In this document: in pieces, positions 38,501 to 46,200 of the stretch
Numbering within the stretch: position 1 is the first letter of the stretch
Layout: every line of letters begins with the position of its first letter
Assembly (NCBI GenBank): GCA_030248215.1
Contig: JASANG010000164.1
Span: 1 to 64,000 of the forward strand
Origin: Enoplolaimus lenunculus
Taxonomy: Eukaryota > Nematoda > Enoplea > Enoplida > Thoracostomopsidae
Reading direction: 5' to 3'
DNA: 64,000 nucleotides
Program-made: the position numbers and the translations under genes
Notes under the pieces: generated by a model
The model's database searches: none
The model's input: the letters and a program-made list of their open reading frames with translations, nothing else
What the model was told of the DNA's origin: nothing

Positions 38501-41248
38501 TACTGTATATACGTACGTACATACAAAACGGCGTGGTAGGTTCTTGAAAAACTGTGTAACATTGCCATATGCTGATTGCAATTCAGAAAATTCAACAAAA
38601 CTAAAATTTAATTTTATATACGTATATACTTTTTATTTAGGGCATTATTTCTTTATTTCAATTACATACGACGATAATATGCCGAGACAGGCGAATCAGG
38701 TTAAAAAAGTCGTAAATCAAGAGGTAACGTATATTATTGTAAAATATACATTCAAATTTTGTGGCAACAGAACAGAAACATGAACTGAACTTTTTGCCGG
38801 AACAGTAACCGGAATTTAAAATAATAAAACGACACTGCTGTTTTTTTATTTACGTACCCTTCAAAACGTGTCTTAATTTACAAAATTTTTAATGTTTAAA
38901 TGATTTGACACAACATCGTAAAAATTCCAGTCCTGTGTTCTGCAATGCTGGAAACAGGAACAGGAATCGACTTTTTACAGGAATTCCGATGGAACCCTGC
39001 AGCATACGAACGTACACATACACAGTAAAGGTATAAAACACACGGCGTAAGTCAAGTGTGTGCTTAATGCATGCAACGGACCAATCGTGTGACCTAAATT
39101 CAATTACCGCAAATAATATCATCAATGAATAATAAACTCTGCACGAAGTAATGCACATTCTTCGCTCTCGTGTCATACGTATATATCGTCAATCTCCAGA
39201 ATAATAAACCCAGCTACTCATAGGTACACCGTAGCAGTTAAAAATATACGAAACGGGGTATCAATTTTTTTATCTCCTCGGAAACTCACGATCGTTTTCA
39301 CAAATTAATTGAATCCCCTCGCTTGCTTAGCAATATATTTAATTTGTACACAAAAATGCTTTTTCCTAAATAATACTCATTTCCAATTTGTAAGAGTTAT
39401 GCTGTTTGGGCAAGCAATTTGGTAGTTAATTACGTACGTAAGTATGCGTTTCAGGGTGATGTTGCTAGCAACAATTTCAACCCAGGCTCCTTGTTCTAAT
39501 TTTAGAACACTGTAGAATTATGCTTTCCGGAGGATCAAAATGTGTTCCTCATTTGAAGCGGCTTTTTAATATATATACGTATACAAATGTATGCGTAGGA
39601 CAATACGTGCGTACATTGAAACAGAGATGCTCCGGAGACAGAACCAGGCCTCAGTACCGGGCTAAGGCCCCGCCCCTAGTAAACACGTTATTCGTCGGAA
39701 ATCGAAACTTAAACAAAAAATACGTAACTACGTACTAATTAAATTAACCACATTTTGAGGTCATGCTTTGTTATCTACCAACCAGGGTGCAACCGGAATT
39801 ACAATTTACCCGAACCGGAACCGGAATTTGAAAATTGCATTTCACCAAAAATTTCATTTTAATCGTATTTTTTTGCTCTATTATTTCTGACACAACCTTA
39901 GTCGAACATAGGTATTTATTTTATTTGTTGTATTTTAGATTTTCGTCGTCGACTGAAGTGAAATCCACCATCAATGGCTAATATTCGGAGTACAAGTGGC
40001 TTTCAAAAGAGATTCTTAAAAATTTGCAAAGTTAAGAAAACGGCCAAATTATAACACCGGAATTTTTAAATCCGGTAAAAATTTACCGAACCAGAACCGG
40101 AAGGTGAGAAAATTCCGAAACCGGAATTCCGGTTGCACCCTGCTACCAACTAAATAAATAACAAATCATATATGAGTTGAAACCAGGGTGACAACAAAGG
40201 TTCCGATTCAGATTGGGATTCGGCAAAAAATTGCGATTTGGATTCGGGGCTTAAAGATCCAAACAGGCTCTGCTTAAAACGATAAAGATACAAGCACATT
40301 TCGCACAAACCCACGCGCGTTAAAACAGAAGTTTGCCCAATCGGTTCACCACACAAAAAGTATGGCCAAAAACCTCGAAAATTCCGAAGGTTGGGTCAAA
40401 ATATCGCGTTCTCTATACGTTTATAATTTTGCTTCTGCAAGTGTTTTAACTTAGTATCATCGGCAATAAATACTCGACATTGTGGTATACCCGAAAGGCT
40501 CGGAACGGATGTCGGTATTATGTATGATCTATGCTCCCAAGAGAGGAGAAGGATATTTTCTATATGCTTCCGAATAACATGCTTCGAATCATTTCGGCAA
40601 AAATTGCGGCAACTAAAAATTTAAATGACTTGTTTATATATAGGTCAATGTTTTGTTTCAGGCCACAAATCTCAGAACTGAGGGCGGGCGCAACATAATT
40701 GCTGTGTGCGAAAACAAGTGGATTTGCTGGAATAATAATGTTACATACTAGTGTACAGATCGAAAAATAATGTTTCATGTTATAAATTTCTAGGCTGCTC
40801 GACAGTTAAATCGGAAATTTGTAAAATGCATGGCTCGTATTGGCATTCAGTTAATTTTTGGATTTTGTAACACCCTGAAATATAAATCTTTGGATTTGGA
40901 AAAAAGTATCTAAAATGTTGTTATATTTTCCCGAATACATATCCCAGCTAACCCACAGTATTTATACTTCTATCACCAAAAAGAAAGACAGCGGTTAGTA
41001 CTAATCTTACTGAATATTGAATATACAATTTAAGTTATATAACGCCTGTTAAGAAGATATAGATATACAGATCACATATTTTATGCATGGACGGCGGGTC
41101 GTAAATCGTAAGTTGAATGCAATATTTCAGATTTTTGATACTTACCATATGAATGCGGAAAACAGAGTGCTATCACAAAGCAGACAATAAACAGTTCAAC
41201 AGCGACAGATGGCGACGAGATTCGAAAATGGACGAGACAATTCTGCAT
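8377..41248 (-). CDS. Fas2: Fasciclin II / NCAM-type cell adhesion molecule, complete gene of 17 exons
   Basis: Predicted single-pass membrane protein of 975 aa for homophilic cell adhesion and axon fasciculation. Exons (transcript order): 41248-41146, 21580-21388, 20926-20796, 19809-19681, 18470-18315, 17399-17275, 16983-16800, 16326-16184, 15334-15157, 14844-14621, 14388-14292, 14068-13856, 13343-13209, 12884-12706, 12013-11788, 11488-11191, 8590-8377. The summed length is 2928 nt and every junction keeps frame. Layout: signal peptide (core about 15-30), Ig1 (C59, W80, C124), Ig2 (C164, W177, C219), Ig3-Ig5 to about 554, FN3-1 to 670, FN3-2 to 805, transmembrane helix about 833-849, cytoplasmic tail 850-975. 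Ig5 has IPNAT as in insect fasciclin II. FN3-2 ends WYRIELYARNEIG (insect: YYRIELKAHNAIG). The helix runs into VIDAICYCVNGCGMLM, like NCAM VVDITCYFLNKCGL. The family is firm; the symbol is by resemblance. Confidence 0.92.
8811..9001. repeat. Segment duplicated in inverted orientation at 19259-19455
   Basis: About 190 bp in intron 16 of the Fas2-like gene, nearly identical (one indel noticed) to the reverse complement of 19259-19455 in intron 4. In both places it abuts the end of an hAT-like element. Confidence 0.85.
9002..9417. mobile_element. hAT-like MITE, degraded right end
   Basis: Starts CAGGGTGCAAAGCGGAACTGG and carries ATCGGAATCGG subterminal motifs at both ends. The right end is eroded and placed approximately. 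Confidence 0.65.
10189..11185 (-). repeat. 1-kb polypurine/polypyrimidine tract in intron 16
   Basis: The plus strand is overwhelmingly C and T (many TCCTCC, CTTCCT, CCTCCTC runs), so the transcript of the Fas2-like gene is GA-rich here. The frames seen in it on the plus strand are composition artefacts. Confidence 0.8.
11191..11488 (-). CDS. Fas2: Fas2-like exon 16: transmembrane helix and membrane-proximal tail
   Basis: Encodes juxtamembrane SETLSTG, helix AVVAIVVVVLTVIILVI, then DAICYCVNGCGMLMFVCVHV. The last part follows the NCAM pattern D-x-x-C-Y-x-x-N-x-C-G-x-x-M-x-x-x-V. A basic stretch PHRASPRALAAAKKS follows. Donor TTGAG/GTAAGC, phase 2. If unspliced, the frame stops at once (TAA at 11187-11189). 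Confidence 0.9.
11549..11700 (-). CDS. Possible optional exon of the Fas2-like gene, frame-switching
   Basis: A 152-nt open segment between exons 15 and 16, flanked by CTCATAG and AAG/GTATATG. In phase with exon 15 it encodes RRFGAAPTVPEAGSVGNIGD and on to LMLSVKSK. Because 152 is not a multiple of three, including it shifts the transmembrane exon into a frame that runs 36 codons, ends in the leucine-rich QLALLLQLLLLF, and stops. Reading past its donor instead adds VYERLLLANNRNRHFCFMF and a stop. Either would make a form without the normal helix, as NCAM and fasciclin II are known to do by splicing. It may also be plain intron. Confidence 0.4.
11788..12013 (-). CDS. Fas2: Fas2-like exon 15: FN3-2, second half
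   Basis: Encodes DVVLVAGLDKDQWYRIELYA, RNEIGRSPPSERRHIKTAAA. Donor CAC/GTAAGT, phase 1, which allows direct joining to the transmembrane exon. Confidence 0.92.
12014..12705 (-). other. Intron 14 with a 93-bp tandem duplication
   Basis: Copies at 12363-12455 and 12456-12548 are identical by eye. The rest of the intron is unremarkable AT-rich DNA. Confidence 0.9.
12706..12884 (-). CDS. Fas2: Fas2-like exon 14: FN3-2, first half
   Basis: Encodes PCYIEWKEPEHMGSPITHYE then IRHIK, the W-x-x-P...G-x-P-I-x-x-Y FN3 pattern. Donor AAA/GTAAGT, phase 0. Confidence 0.92.
13209..13343 (-). CDS. Fas2: Fas2-like exon 13: FN3-1, second half
   Basis: Encodes LQTTTEYVAKFRAINRAGSS, the typical FN3 F-G region (L..TxYxxxxxAxNxxGxS). 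Phase 1 to phase 1. Confidence 0.92.
13513..13838. mobile_element. hAT-like MITE in intron 12
   Basis: Left end CGGGGTGCAAACC and right end CCGCTTGCACTGTG are degenerate inverted ends, with GGAATCGGAA motifs inside. The right end lies 18 nt from exon 12, so the element almost touches the splice donor. No clear target duplication remains. Confidence 0.6.
13856..14068 (-). CDS. Fas2: Fas2-like exon 12: FN3-1, first half
   Basis: Encodes LPPIDLESAPEIVETRATYV, TFRLPEWTD and IEVSYRTTSDG, a fibronectin type III A-C strand pattern. Donor TTGGG/GTATG, phase 1. Confidence 0.9.
14292..14388 (-). CDS. Fas2: Fas2-like exon 11: Ig5, second half
   Basis: A 97-nt exon encoding FDPPKDDDFGNWICRARNTW then GTTDSEKMVVIR. 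It supplies the second Ig5 cysteine. Acceptor TTTTTAG, donor AGAC/GTGTCT, phase 1; the donor is weaker than the others. Confidence 0.85.
14621..14844 (-). CDS. Fas2: Fas2-like exon 10: Ig5, first half
   Basis: Encodes ASLHCVASAIPNATLTFVYA; insect fasciclin II has SCLAMGIPNATIEW at this place. The core tryptophan is not present here, where F and V stand instead. The open frame runs on past the donor ACT/GTAAGG, but only splicing here (phase 0) joins the next Ig half. Confidence 0.85.
15157..15334 (-). CDS. Fas2: Fas2-like exon 9: Ig4, second half
   Basis: Encodes ELNVQSAQLSNSGDYVCVAS then NLAGETRAVMRLDVQ. Acceptor TTTTTCTAG, donor CAAC/GTAAGT, phase 1. Confidence 0.93.
15518..15819. mobile_element. 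hAT-like MITE in intron 8, eroded
   Basis: The interior matches the copies at 18955 and 9002 (for example GAGTTAACTTATCAATAA, TTAGCTTTACAGAACC). The right end CCGCTTTGCTCCCATG is a damaged version of the family end. Confidence 0.6.
16184..16326 (-). CDS. Fas2: Fas2-like exon 8: Ig4, first half
   Basis: Encodes RPTLTTDSNRQVEQNTHVTV, TCSFDGEGATAKWTDPTG, giving Cys and Trp of Ig4. Donor GCA/GTAAGT, phase 0. Confidence 0.9.
16455..16718. repeat. TCGCGATT-motif repeat in intron 7
   Basis: A block with many copies of TCGCGATT/AATCGCGA-like words and local palindromes such as CAGTCGCGATTTGAAAGCGA. It is CpG-richer than its surroundings. The family is unknown; it is possibly a MITE. Confidence 0.45.
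16800..16983 (-). CDS. Fas2: Fas2-like exon 7: Ig3, second half
   Basis: Encodes SIVITSLGADDAGDYACVAS, a strong I-set signature, then NVVDDITATTNVKVL. Donor CTAA/GTAAGT, phase 1. Confidence 0.93.
17275..17399 (-). CDS. Fas2: Fas2-like exon 6: Ig3, first half
   Basis: Encodes QLPTGNEGSKQTLTCSVAG then TPNPTVKWYK, the Cys and Trp of Ig3. Donor ACAAG/GTGCG, phase 0. Confidence 0.9.
17870..18108. repeat. Dispersed repeat with GCTAATTTGCAT units
   Basis: Roughly 150-bp units containing GAGGAATCTGAATAAATTG and GTTAGCTAATAACTAATTTG, ending AACACATGTAG. The same units occur at 23415-23800 and 31240-31600. Confidence 0.65.
18109..18257. mobile_element. hAT-like MITE, right half, intron 5
   Basis: Carries the interior and right end (CCGCTTTGCACCCTG) of the family; the left end is missing. 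Confidence 0.6.
18315..18470 (-). CDS. Fas2: Fas2-like exon 5: Ig2, second half
   Basis: Encodes KYRLENADQELVINPFLKES then DDGTYQCTAFN (C219). Donor CACT/GTAAG, phase 1. Confidence 0.9.
18955..19258. mobile_element. hAT-like MITE in intron 4
   Basis: Both ends are present (CAGGGTGCAACCGGAA, TTCCGCTTTGCACCCTG). Its left flank CGGTTAAA matches the right flank AGGTTAAC of the partial copy ending at 19631, not its own right flank, which points to a later rearrangement. Confidence 0.75.
19259..19455. repeat. Inverted copy of 8811-9001
   Basis: Near-identical reverse complement of the intron 16 segment, lying between two copies of the right part of the same hAT-like element. Confidence 0.85.
19453..19631. 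mobile_element. Second copy of the hAT-like element's right part
   Basis: Repeats 19079-19258 almost exactly, ending GCACCCTG at 19631. Confidence 0.8.
19681..19809 (-). CDS. Fas2: Fas2-like exon 4: Ig2, first half
   Basis: Encodes LRFVDVQAEQNPIEGTKG, then IRC (C164) and SLHWKKDDKPIL (W177). Acceptor GCATTAG and donor CTGT/GTAAGC, phase 1 to phase 1. Confidence 0.9.
20095..20282. repeat. Repeat related to 51166-51470
   Basis: Shares GGCG...CACTAGCGG, the CACCCGTCA(G/A)AAATT stretch and CCTACCTTACAATT with the block at 51166. The family is unknown. Confidence 0.5.
20377..20727. mobile_element. MITE with GGCTGGGTTT ends, intron 3
   Basis: Ends GGCTGGGTTTC and GAAACCCAGCC are inverted, with subterminal ACTTAAGTA-type repeats. 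The flanking triplets are AGT and ATT. The same element sits inverted at 37793-38137. End sequence and 3-bp flanks suggest PIF/Harbinger, tentatively. Confidence 0.8.
20796..20926 (-). CDS. Fas2: Fas2-like exon 3: Ig1, second half
   Basis: Encodes GYLLITNATKPDDDGAYRC, the L-x-I...D-x-G-x-Y-x-C signature with C124, and ends FPIVFK, C/GTTAG in phase 1. Confidence 0.9.
21388..21580 (-). CDS. Fas2: Fas2-like exon 2: Ig1, first half
   Basis: Follows TGTTTGCAG and ends GGACG/GTTAGT (phase 2). Encodes EGKIYFFKCTL and VVYQWIRLGG, giving the first Ig cysteine (C59) and core tryptophan (W80). Confidence 0.9.
22097..22452. mobile_element. hAT-like MITE with perfect 8-bp target duplication
   Basis: Ends CAGAATGCAACCGGAATTCC and CCGGTTGCACCGTG, flanked on both sides by ACATACGT. 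Confidence 0.88.
23301..23391. mobile_element. hAT-like MITE, right-end fragment
   Basis: Ends TTCCGTTTTGCACCCTG; only the right part is present. Confidence 0.5.
23415..23800. repeat. GCTAATTTGCAT-unit repeat, second locus
   Basis: Two to three diverged units like those at 17870, ending AACACATGTAG where an hAT-like element has inserted. Confidence 0.6.
23801..24189. mobile_element. hAT-like MITE with perfect 8-bp target duplication
   Basis: Ends CAGGGTGCAATCGGAATTC and GGCTTGCACCCTG, flanked by CATGTAGT on both sides. The ATTCCGATTCCGATT motifs repeat near both ends. Confidence 0.9.
24276..24659. mobile_element. hAT-like MITE, degraded ends
   Basis: The interior matches 22097-22452 (for example AAATTAAGATATTTTAC, AGTGAATACCTATCTCCAA). 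End positions are approximate. Confidence 0.6.
24827..24899 (-). CDS. Isolated exon-like start segment in intron 1
   Basis: ATG followed by DKSGQADYRELAERCHANML then RNI, ending AACATAG/GTATTG in phase 1. The composition looks coding and lacks stops, but I do not recognise the protein. It could be the first exon of a nested gene or, with an upstream acceptor near 24912, an internal exon. It has no leader peptide, so it is unlikely to be an alternative Fas2 start. No partner exon was found. Confidence 0.3.
27205..27490. repeat. Inverted-repeat element, about 75-bp arms
   Basis: Left arm contains AAGTTTGACAAGTTATA and GATGCAGCGTGCGGAGTTGA; the right arm holds their reverse complement (GCTCCGCAAGCTGCATCGAC). 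The same architecture and sequence recur at 58320-58610. Confidence 0.6.
30782..31077. mobile_element. hAT-like MITE, truncated
   Basis: Starts TAGGGTGCAAACCGGAACTGG and shares the interior of the 9002 copy. The right end is not found. Confidence 0.55.
31240..31600. repeat. GCTAATTTGCAT-unit repeat, third locus
   Basis: At least two tandem units of roughly 165 bp with GGCTAATTTGCATAATTAG and GAGCGAGGAATCTGAATAA, preceded by a run of CCGTC(C/T) words (31208-31235). Confidence 0.6.
32240..32300. repeat. TA-rich simple repeat
   Basis: Alternating TATATACGTATATATA-type sequence. Confidence 0.8.
33876..34540. mobile_element. hAT-like element rich in CGAGACCGAGAC motifs
   Basis: Ends CAGGGATGTGCGGTCTCGG and CCGAGACCGCATATCCCTG are inverted. 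Subterminal repeats of GAGACCGAGACC occur at both ends. The flanks CAATACAC and CCAGACAC agree at 6 of 8. Confidence 0.75.
34681..35504. mobile_element. hAT-like element with perfect 8-bp target duplication
   Basis: Ends CAGGAATGGGCGGTCTCAG and CCGAGACTCCCATCCTTG, flanked on both sides by ATTATTAC. A further related left end begins near 34936 inside it, so a third related copy may be nested within. Confidence 0.85.
35733..36495. mobile_element. hAT-like element, interrupted
   Basis: Starts CAGGGTGCAACTAGGCATCC with GGATACGG motifs, and CGGTATACGG motifs recur near 36460. The right end is unclear. It is interrupted by the element at 36043-36391. Confidence 0.45.
36043..36391. mobile_element. 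Inverted-repeat MITE with TTGGGCTAGTCCAAG motifs
   Basis: Left AGTCCAAGCCGTAAATCAGC and right GCTGAATTACGACTTGGGCT are inverted, and both arms carry TTGGGCTAG(T/C)CCA words. Confidence 0.65.
36655..36702 (-). CDS. Exon-like start segment in intron 1, unknown product
   Basis: ATG in a good context (GGAAAATGGCG) encoding MAAAGNEKMRFTDDAL, ending CTG/GTATGTAAGG, a strong donor, phase 0. Unspliced, the frame continues to 48 codons and stops at 36556. The phase does not fit Fas2 exon 2, so it would be a nested or alternative transcript. I do not recognise it. Confidence 0.35.
37793..38137. mobile_element. MITE with GGCTGGGTTT ends, second copy
   Basis: Inverted relative to the copy at 20377-20727 and similar throughout. 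The flanking triplet ATT is present on both sides (37790-37792, 38138-38140). Confidence 0.85.
38758..38998. mobile_element. hAT-like fragment, GGAACCCTG variant
   Basis: Right end CGATGGAACCCTG with GGAAACAGGAACAGGAATCG, like the element at 7049-7418. The left boundary is uncertain. Confidence 0.45.
39783..40142. mobile_element. hAT-like MITE with perfect 8-bp target duplication
   Basis: Ends CAGGGTGCAACCGGAATT and AATTCCGGTTGCACCCTG are near-perfect inverted copies, flanked by CTACCAAC on both sides. Confidence 0.92.
41146..41248 (-). CDS. Fas2: Fas2-like exon 1: start codon and signal peptide
   Basis: Starts at an ATG (41246-41248) and encodes MQNCLVHFRISSP followed by the hydrophobic core VAVELFIVCFVIALCF. 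It ends TATG/GTAAGT in phase 1, exactly the phase exon 2 needs. The frame was chosen because it alone gives a secretory leader joining in phase to Ig1. No nearer phase-1 exon with a leader was found. Confidence 0.8.
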
Positions 41249-42429
41249 AGCTGCAACCGATCAAAGTTAACTAGCGATGGTCCGCGAGTTTTCAATCAAA
41301 ACACTTAAATAAAAGCACCGTACTAAGCAGCAACTGCCAGCATATAAAAGAAAACCAGTTAACTTCTCTAGTTGTTAATTCGACGTTTATAATAGATACA
41401 TAAACGATAATACAACTGAAAACTCAAACACCAATTCAAAGAATGATGAATACATCTTTACAAAAACTATCCCCCTGTTTTTCTACTCTACTGCAACACC
41501 AGCGGCGAAATTTCTGATGTTGTGACTAATTCTGCATTGGCTAGCAATGGGATAAGAACCTGCAGTTTTGCAAAATTTTTTGAAAAAAATCTGAAATATA
41601 CTTAAATCAGTAATTGTTACATTTATACTATATTCACTTGCAGTACCCAGTTCTGCTGGACATATCAATAAAACACAATGAGATACTTCTGGTAAGCGCT
41701 TCTAGTAATCCTTTCCGTAACCAAATATTCATTAAAGCGAAATGAGCTAAGTTTTCACCTTACACTAAATGTTCCAAAAACGCGTAAACTACTAGCTAAG
41801 TTATTATTCAAGCCTTAAATTTCCACATTCGAAATCACAATACTTTCGAAACATTAGTTTTAAAAATTTGAAAATTTAATAAACAATTTGTTCTATACGT
41901 TTAAGTTATGTATAGACAGTCGTGAACCTGTTGGTGATAATGAACAATTGCTGAGTGGACAAACATGGCTTACGTCGAATTCTATTTGTTTTAAAATTTA
42001 CGATTTAGTGATAATTCTAGTTTGCAAGCACTAATAAGATTTCGAATTTGGAATTTTTCCGACAAAAACTTTCCTAAATACATTTCCACATACAAGAAAT
42101 TCAAATTTCAAATTGTAGTATATTTTTTGTAACCGATACAATTTTTCTTCACAAATTTTGTGATAATATGGCAGGGCCCCTAATTACAAATTGTCTGCAT
42201 ACGTGAGGTAACATAACGAAATTGTATATTGAATATCATATTCATGATACTAAAATTTGAAGCTTAAAATATTAGTTGCGACGCTGTGGTTTTGAGCGAT
42301 TTTGTGTCGGAAGCGAATTTGACGACAATGTATTTGATAATGAATGCACATCAGTGTGTCTGTCATGAAACATTCGATACATTCAAAGCACACGTATATG
42401 CACCATCCTGCTGAATATCATACGATTAT
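41249..42429. other. 5' flank of the Fas2-like gene
   Basis: AT-rich. Contains the 5' UTR and presumably the promoter of the minus-strand gene. A TTTTATATG word about 100 nt before the start codon (41341-41350) could be a TATA element, but this is weak. No other gene seen. Confidence 0.4.
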
Positions 42430-42595
42430 AGATGGGCATCGGTATCCGGATAACCGAAAAGTAGCGTGTATCCGAATATGCGCCGGATATCTGAAATGCT
42501 TTAGAAAAAAGTTTTAAAAAATTTGCTTGTTTCACCATTTAAAGTAAGCTGGAGCTGACGAAAGGAAATTCTGTGGTTAAACCTCATTAAAATAT
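42430..42595. repeat. Left copy of an inverted pair (partner 52194-52378)
   Basis: Contains ATAGATGGGCATCGGTATCC and GGAGCTGACGAAAGGAAATTC. The reverse complement of 52194-52378 carries the same landmarks in the same order. Confidence 0.65.
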
Positions 42596-43215
42596 TGAGC
42601 CACATACCTGCCTAAAATTCCATGATGATTTAAAATTCTGATTTCTTAAATAAATTTGCCAAAATTAGAAAACTTCAGTATAGCTTGATGTTTATCGATA
42701 AAGACTTCTTATTTTTATATTATCTCAAAATAATCCCAGTGAAAAATCCGCATCGAATACGCACCGTACTAAATTTATTACCTATTGCAAAAAACAAAAT
42801 CTAGTTTTATATACATATACCAAGTCGTAACTGCGGGTTACTTTTAGCTGTTTGAATAATGAAAAGCTTAGTGCGGGGGGCTGGAGGCGACAACCCCATC
42901 ATGCTTAGCACAAAATTAATTCAAAAAGTTTGTTATCGAAAAACTTTCCCCCTACTGTAGTTAGTGACCCGAGTACGGGTGACTGATATTTATTTGGCCT
43001 CTCCAGAGGGTACCCCACGTTATTCGGTTACGGACTGTTATTTATTTTTAACCATCGCTCCGCCACCCATCGTTACTGTTATATATCCCGTACTGCAACT
43101 ATTCGTTGAATTAATCGTTATTTGTCGTTTCAATAGCTTGAGCGATAATGCATCGTTGTACTTAGGAATGTAGGCCAATGTTACTCTTAGGGGCGTCCCG
43201 TTTTCCCGCGGGACA

Positions 43216-46200
43216 GCAACAGTCCAGCACTTCTGCCAATATATTTGTGCTGGGACGGAGGAACAGCTTCGAGCATATGTTTTTGTAGGGTCGGACGGGA
43301 CAGCCAAGACAGTTTTTGGAGCGTGTGTTCTCGTTGGGTTGGCCAAGACAGCTTCGAGCATGTGTTTTCTATGGGTCAGCGGGACAGCTTTGAGCCTATG
43401 TTTTTGCTGGGTCAGGCGAGACTGCAGGTACAGCTTCGAGCCTATGTTTTTGCTCGGTCGGGCGGGACAGCCGGGACAGGTTCGAGCGTGTGTCTTCGTT
43501 GGGTCGGACGGGAGAGCCGGGACAGCTGCGAGCCTATGCTTTTACTGGGTCGAGTGGGACAGCCGAGACAGCTTCGAGCGTGTGTTTTCGTTGGGTCGGT
43601 CGGGAAAGCCGGGACAGCTTCGAGCCTATGTTTTTGCTGGGTCGGGCGGGACAGCCGGGATGGCTTCGAGCGTGTGTTTTCGTTGTGTCGGTCGGGACAA
43701 CCGGGACAGCTTCGAGCGTGTATTTTCGTTGAGTTGGCCGAGACAGCTTCGAGCATGTGTTTTCTCTAGGTCAGCCGGGACAGCTTTGAGCGTGTGTTTC
43801 CGTGGGTTGGCCGGGACAGCCGGGACAGCTTCGAGCGTGTGTTTTCGTTGGGTCGGCCTGGACAGCCGGGACAACTTCGAGCCTATGTTTTTGCTGGGTC
43901 GGGCGGGACAGCAAGGACAGGTTCCAGCGTGTGTCTTCGTTGGGTCGGACGGGACAGCCGGGACAGCTTTGACCGTGTGTTTCCGTTGGGTCGGTCGAGA
44001 CAGCCGGGACAGCTTTGACCGTGTGTTTCCTGTGGGTCGGTCGAGACAGCCGGGACAGCTTCGAACCTGTGTTTTTGCTTAGTCGGGCGGGACAGCCGGG
44101 ATGACTTCGAGCGTGTGTTTTCGTTGGGTCGATCGAGACAGCCGGGACAGCTTCGAGCCTATGTTTTTGCTGGGTCGGGCGAGACAGCAGGTACTGCTTC
44201 GAGCCTATGTTTTTGCTGGGTCGGGCGGGACAGCCAGGACAGGTTCGAGCGTGTGTCTTCGTTGGGTCGGACGGGACAGCCGGGACAGCTTTGACCGTGT
44301 GTTTCCGTTGGGTCGGTCGAGACAGCCGGGACAGCTTCGAGCCTATGTTTTTGCTGGGTCGGGCGGGACAGCCGGGACAGCTTCGAGCGTGTGTTTTCGT
44401 TGGGTCGGTCGGGACAGCCGGGACAGCTTCGAGCCTATGATTTTGCTGGGTCGGGCGGGACAGCCGGGATGGCTTCGAGCGTGTGTTTTCGTTGTGTCGG
44501 TCGGAACAACCGGGACAGCTTCGAGCGTGTATTTTCGTGGGTTGGCCGGGACAGCGGGACAGCTTCGAGCATGTGTTTTCTCTGGGTCAGCCGGGACAGC
44601 TTTGAGCGTGTGTTTCCGTGGGTTGGCCGGGACAGCCGGGACAGCTTCGAGCGTGTGTTTTCGTTGAGTCGGCCTGGGCAGCCGGGACAGCTTCGAGCCT
44701 ATGTTTTTGCTGGGTCGGGCGGGACAGCAGGTACAGGAGCCTATGTTTTTGCGTGTGTCGTTTTGCCGGGACAGCTCCGCCTATGCTTTTGCTGGGTCGG
44801 ACGGGACAGCCAGGACAGCTTCGACCGTGTGTTTTCGTTGGGTCGGTCGGGACAGCCGGGAGAGCAGTGCTGGGTGGGTGGGACGACGGGACCGTGTGTT
44901 TCCTGTGGGTCGGCCGGGACAGCCGGGACAGCTTCGAACATGTGTTTTTGCTTGGTCAGCCGGGGGGGTGGGGGGGCGGGACAGCCGGGATGACTTCGAG
45001 CGTGTGTTTTCGTTGGGTCGATCGAGACAGCCGGGACAGCTTCAAGCTTATGTTTTTTCTGGGTCGGGCGAGACAGCAGGTACTGCTTCGAGCCTATGTT
45101 TTTGCTGGGTCGGGCAGGACAGCCAGGACAGGTTCGAGCCTATGTTTTTGTTGGGTCGGGCGGGACAGCCGGGACAGTTTTGACCGCGTGTTTCCGTTGG
45201 GTTGGTCGGGACAGCAGGGACAGAATCGAGCCTATGTTTTCGCCGGGTCGGCCGGGACAGCCGGGACAGCTTCGAGCGTGTGGTTTCGTTGGGTTGGCCG
45301 GGACAGCCAAGACAGCTTCGAGCGTGTGTTTTCGTTTGGTCGTTGGGGTCAGCCGCGACAGCTTTAAGCCTATGATTTTGCTGGGTCGGTCGGGGCAGCT
45401 GGGACAGCTTCGAGCGTGTGTTTTCTGGGTGGGTTGGCCGGGACAGCCGGGGCAGCTTCGAGCCTATGTGTTGCTGGGTCGGGCGGGACAGCCGAGATAG
45501 CTTCGAGCCTATGTTTTTGCAGGGTCGGGCGGGACAGCAGGGACTGCTTCGAGCCTATATTTTTGCTGGGTCGGGCGGGACAGCCGGGGCAGCTTTGAGC
45601 GCGTGTTTCCGTGGGTTGGCCGGGACAGCCGGGACAGCTTCGAGCATGTGTTTTCTCTAGGTCAGCCGGGACAGCTTTGAGCGTGTGTTTCCGTGGGTTG
45701 GCCGGGACAGCCGGGACAGCTTCGACCGTGTGTTTTAGTTGGGTCGGTCGGGGCAGCCGGGACAGCTTCGAGCCTATGTTTTTGCTGGGTCGGGCGGGAC
45801 AGCAGGTACAGCTTCGAGCCTATGTTTTTGCTGGGTCGGTTTTGAAAGCCGGGACAGCTGCGAGCCTATGCTTTTGCTGGGTCCGGCGGGACAGCCAAGA
45901 CAGCTTCGAGCGTGTGTTTTCGTTGAGTCGGTCGGGACAGCCGGGAGAGCTTCGAGCCTATTTTTTGCTGGGTCGGGTGGGACAGCCGGGACAGTTTTGT
46001 GCGAGTGTTTTCTTTGGGTCGGTCCGGACAACCGGGACAGCTTTGAGTGTGTATTTTCGTTGGGTTGGCCGGGACAGCTTCGAGCATGTGTTTTCGCTGG
46101 GTCAGCCGGGATAGCTTCGAGCGTTTGTTTTCGTTGGGTCGGTCGGGACAGCCGGGACATCTTCGAGCAAGTGTTTTTGCTGGGCAAGCCGGGACAGCTT

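Larger units (their letters stand above)
21581..41145 (-). other. Fas2-like intron 1 (19.6 kb)
   Basis: Very long first intron, common in neural adhesion genes. It contains many of the window's transposons, some direct or inverted repeats, and two exon-like segments on the same strand (24827-24899, 36655-36702) that are not part of the main transcript model. Stretches not otherwise annotated (24660-27200, 27850-30780, 31690-33650, 38140-39780, 40150-41140) hold no gene I can support. Confidence 0.7.

Noticed and set aside
38367-38783. 138-codon plus-strand frame
   Set aside because: AT-rich, with no recognisable domain or splice sites, inside intron 1 of the opposite-strand gene.
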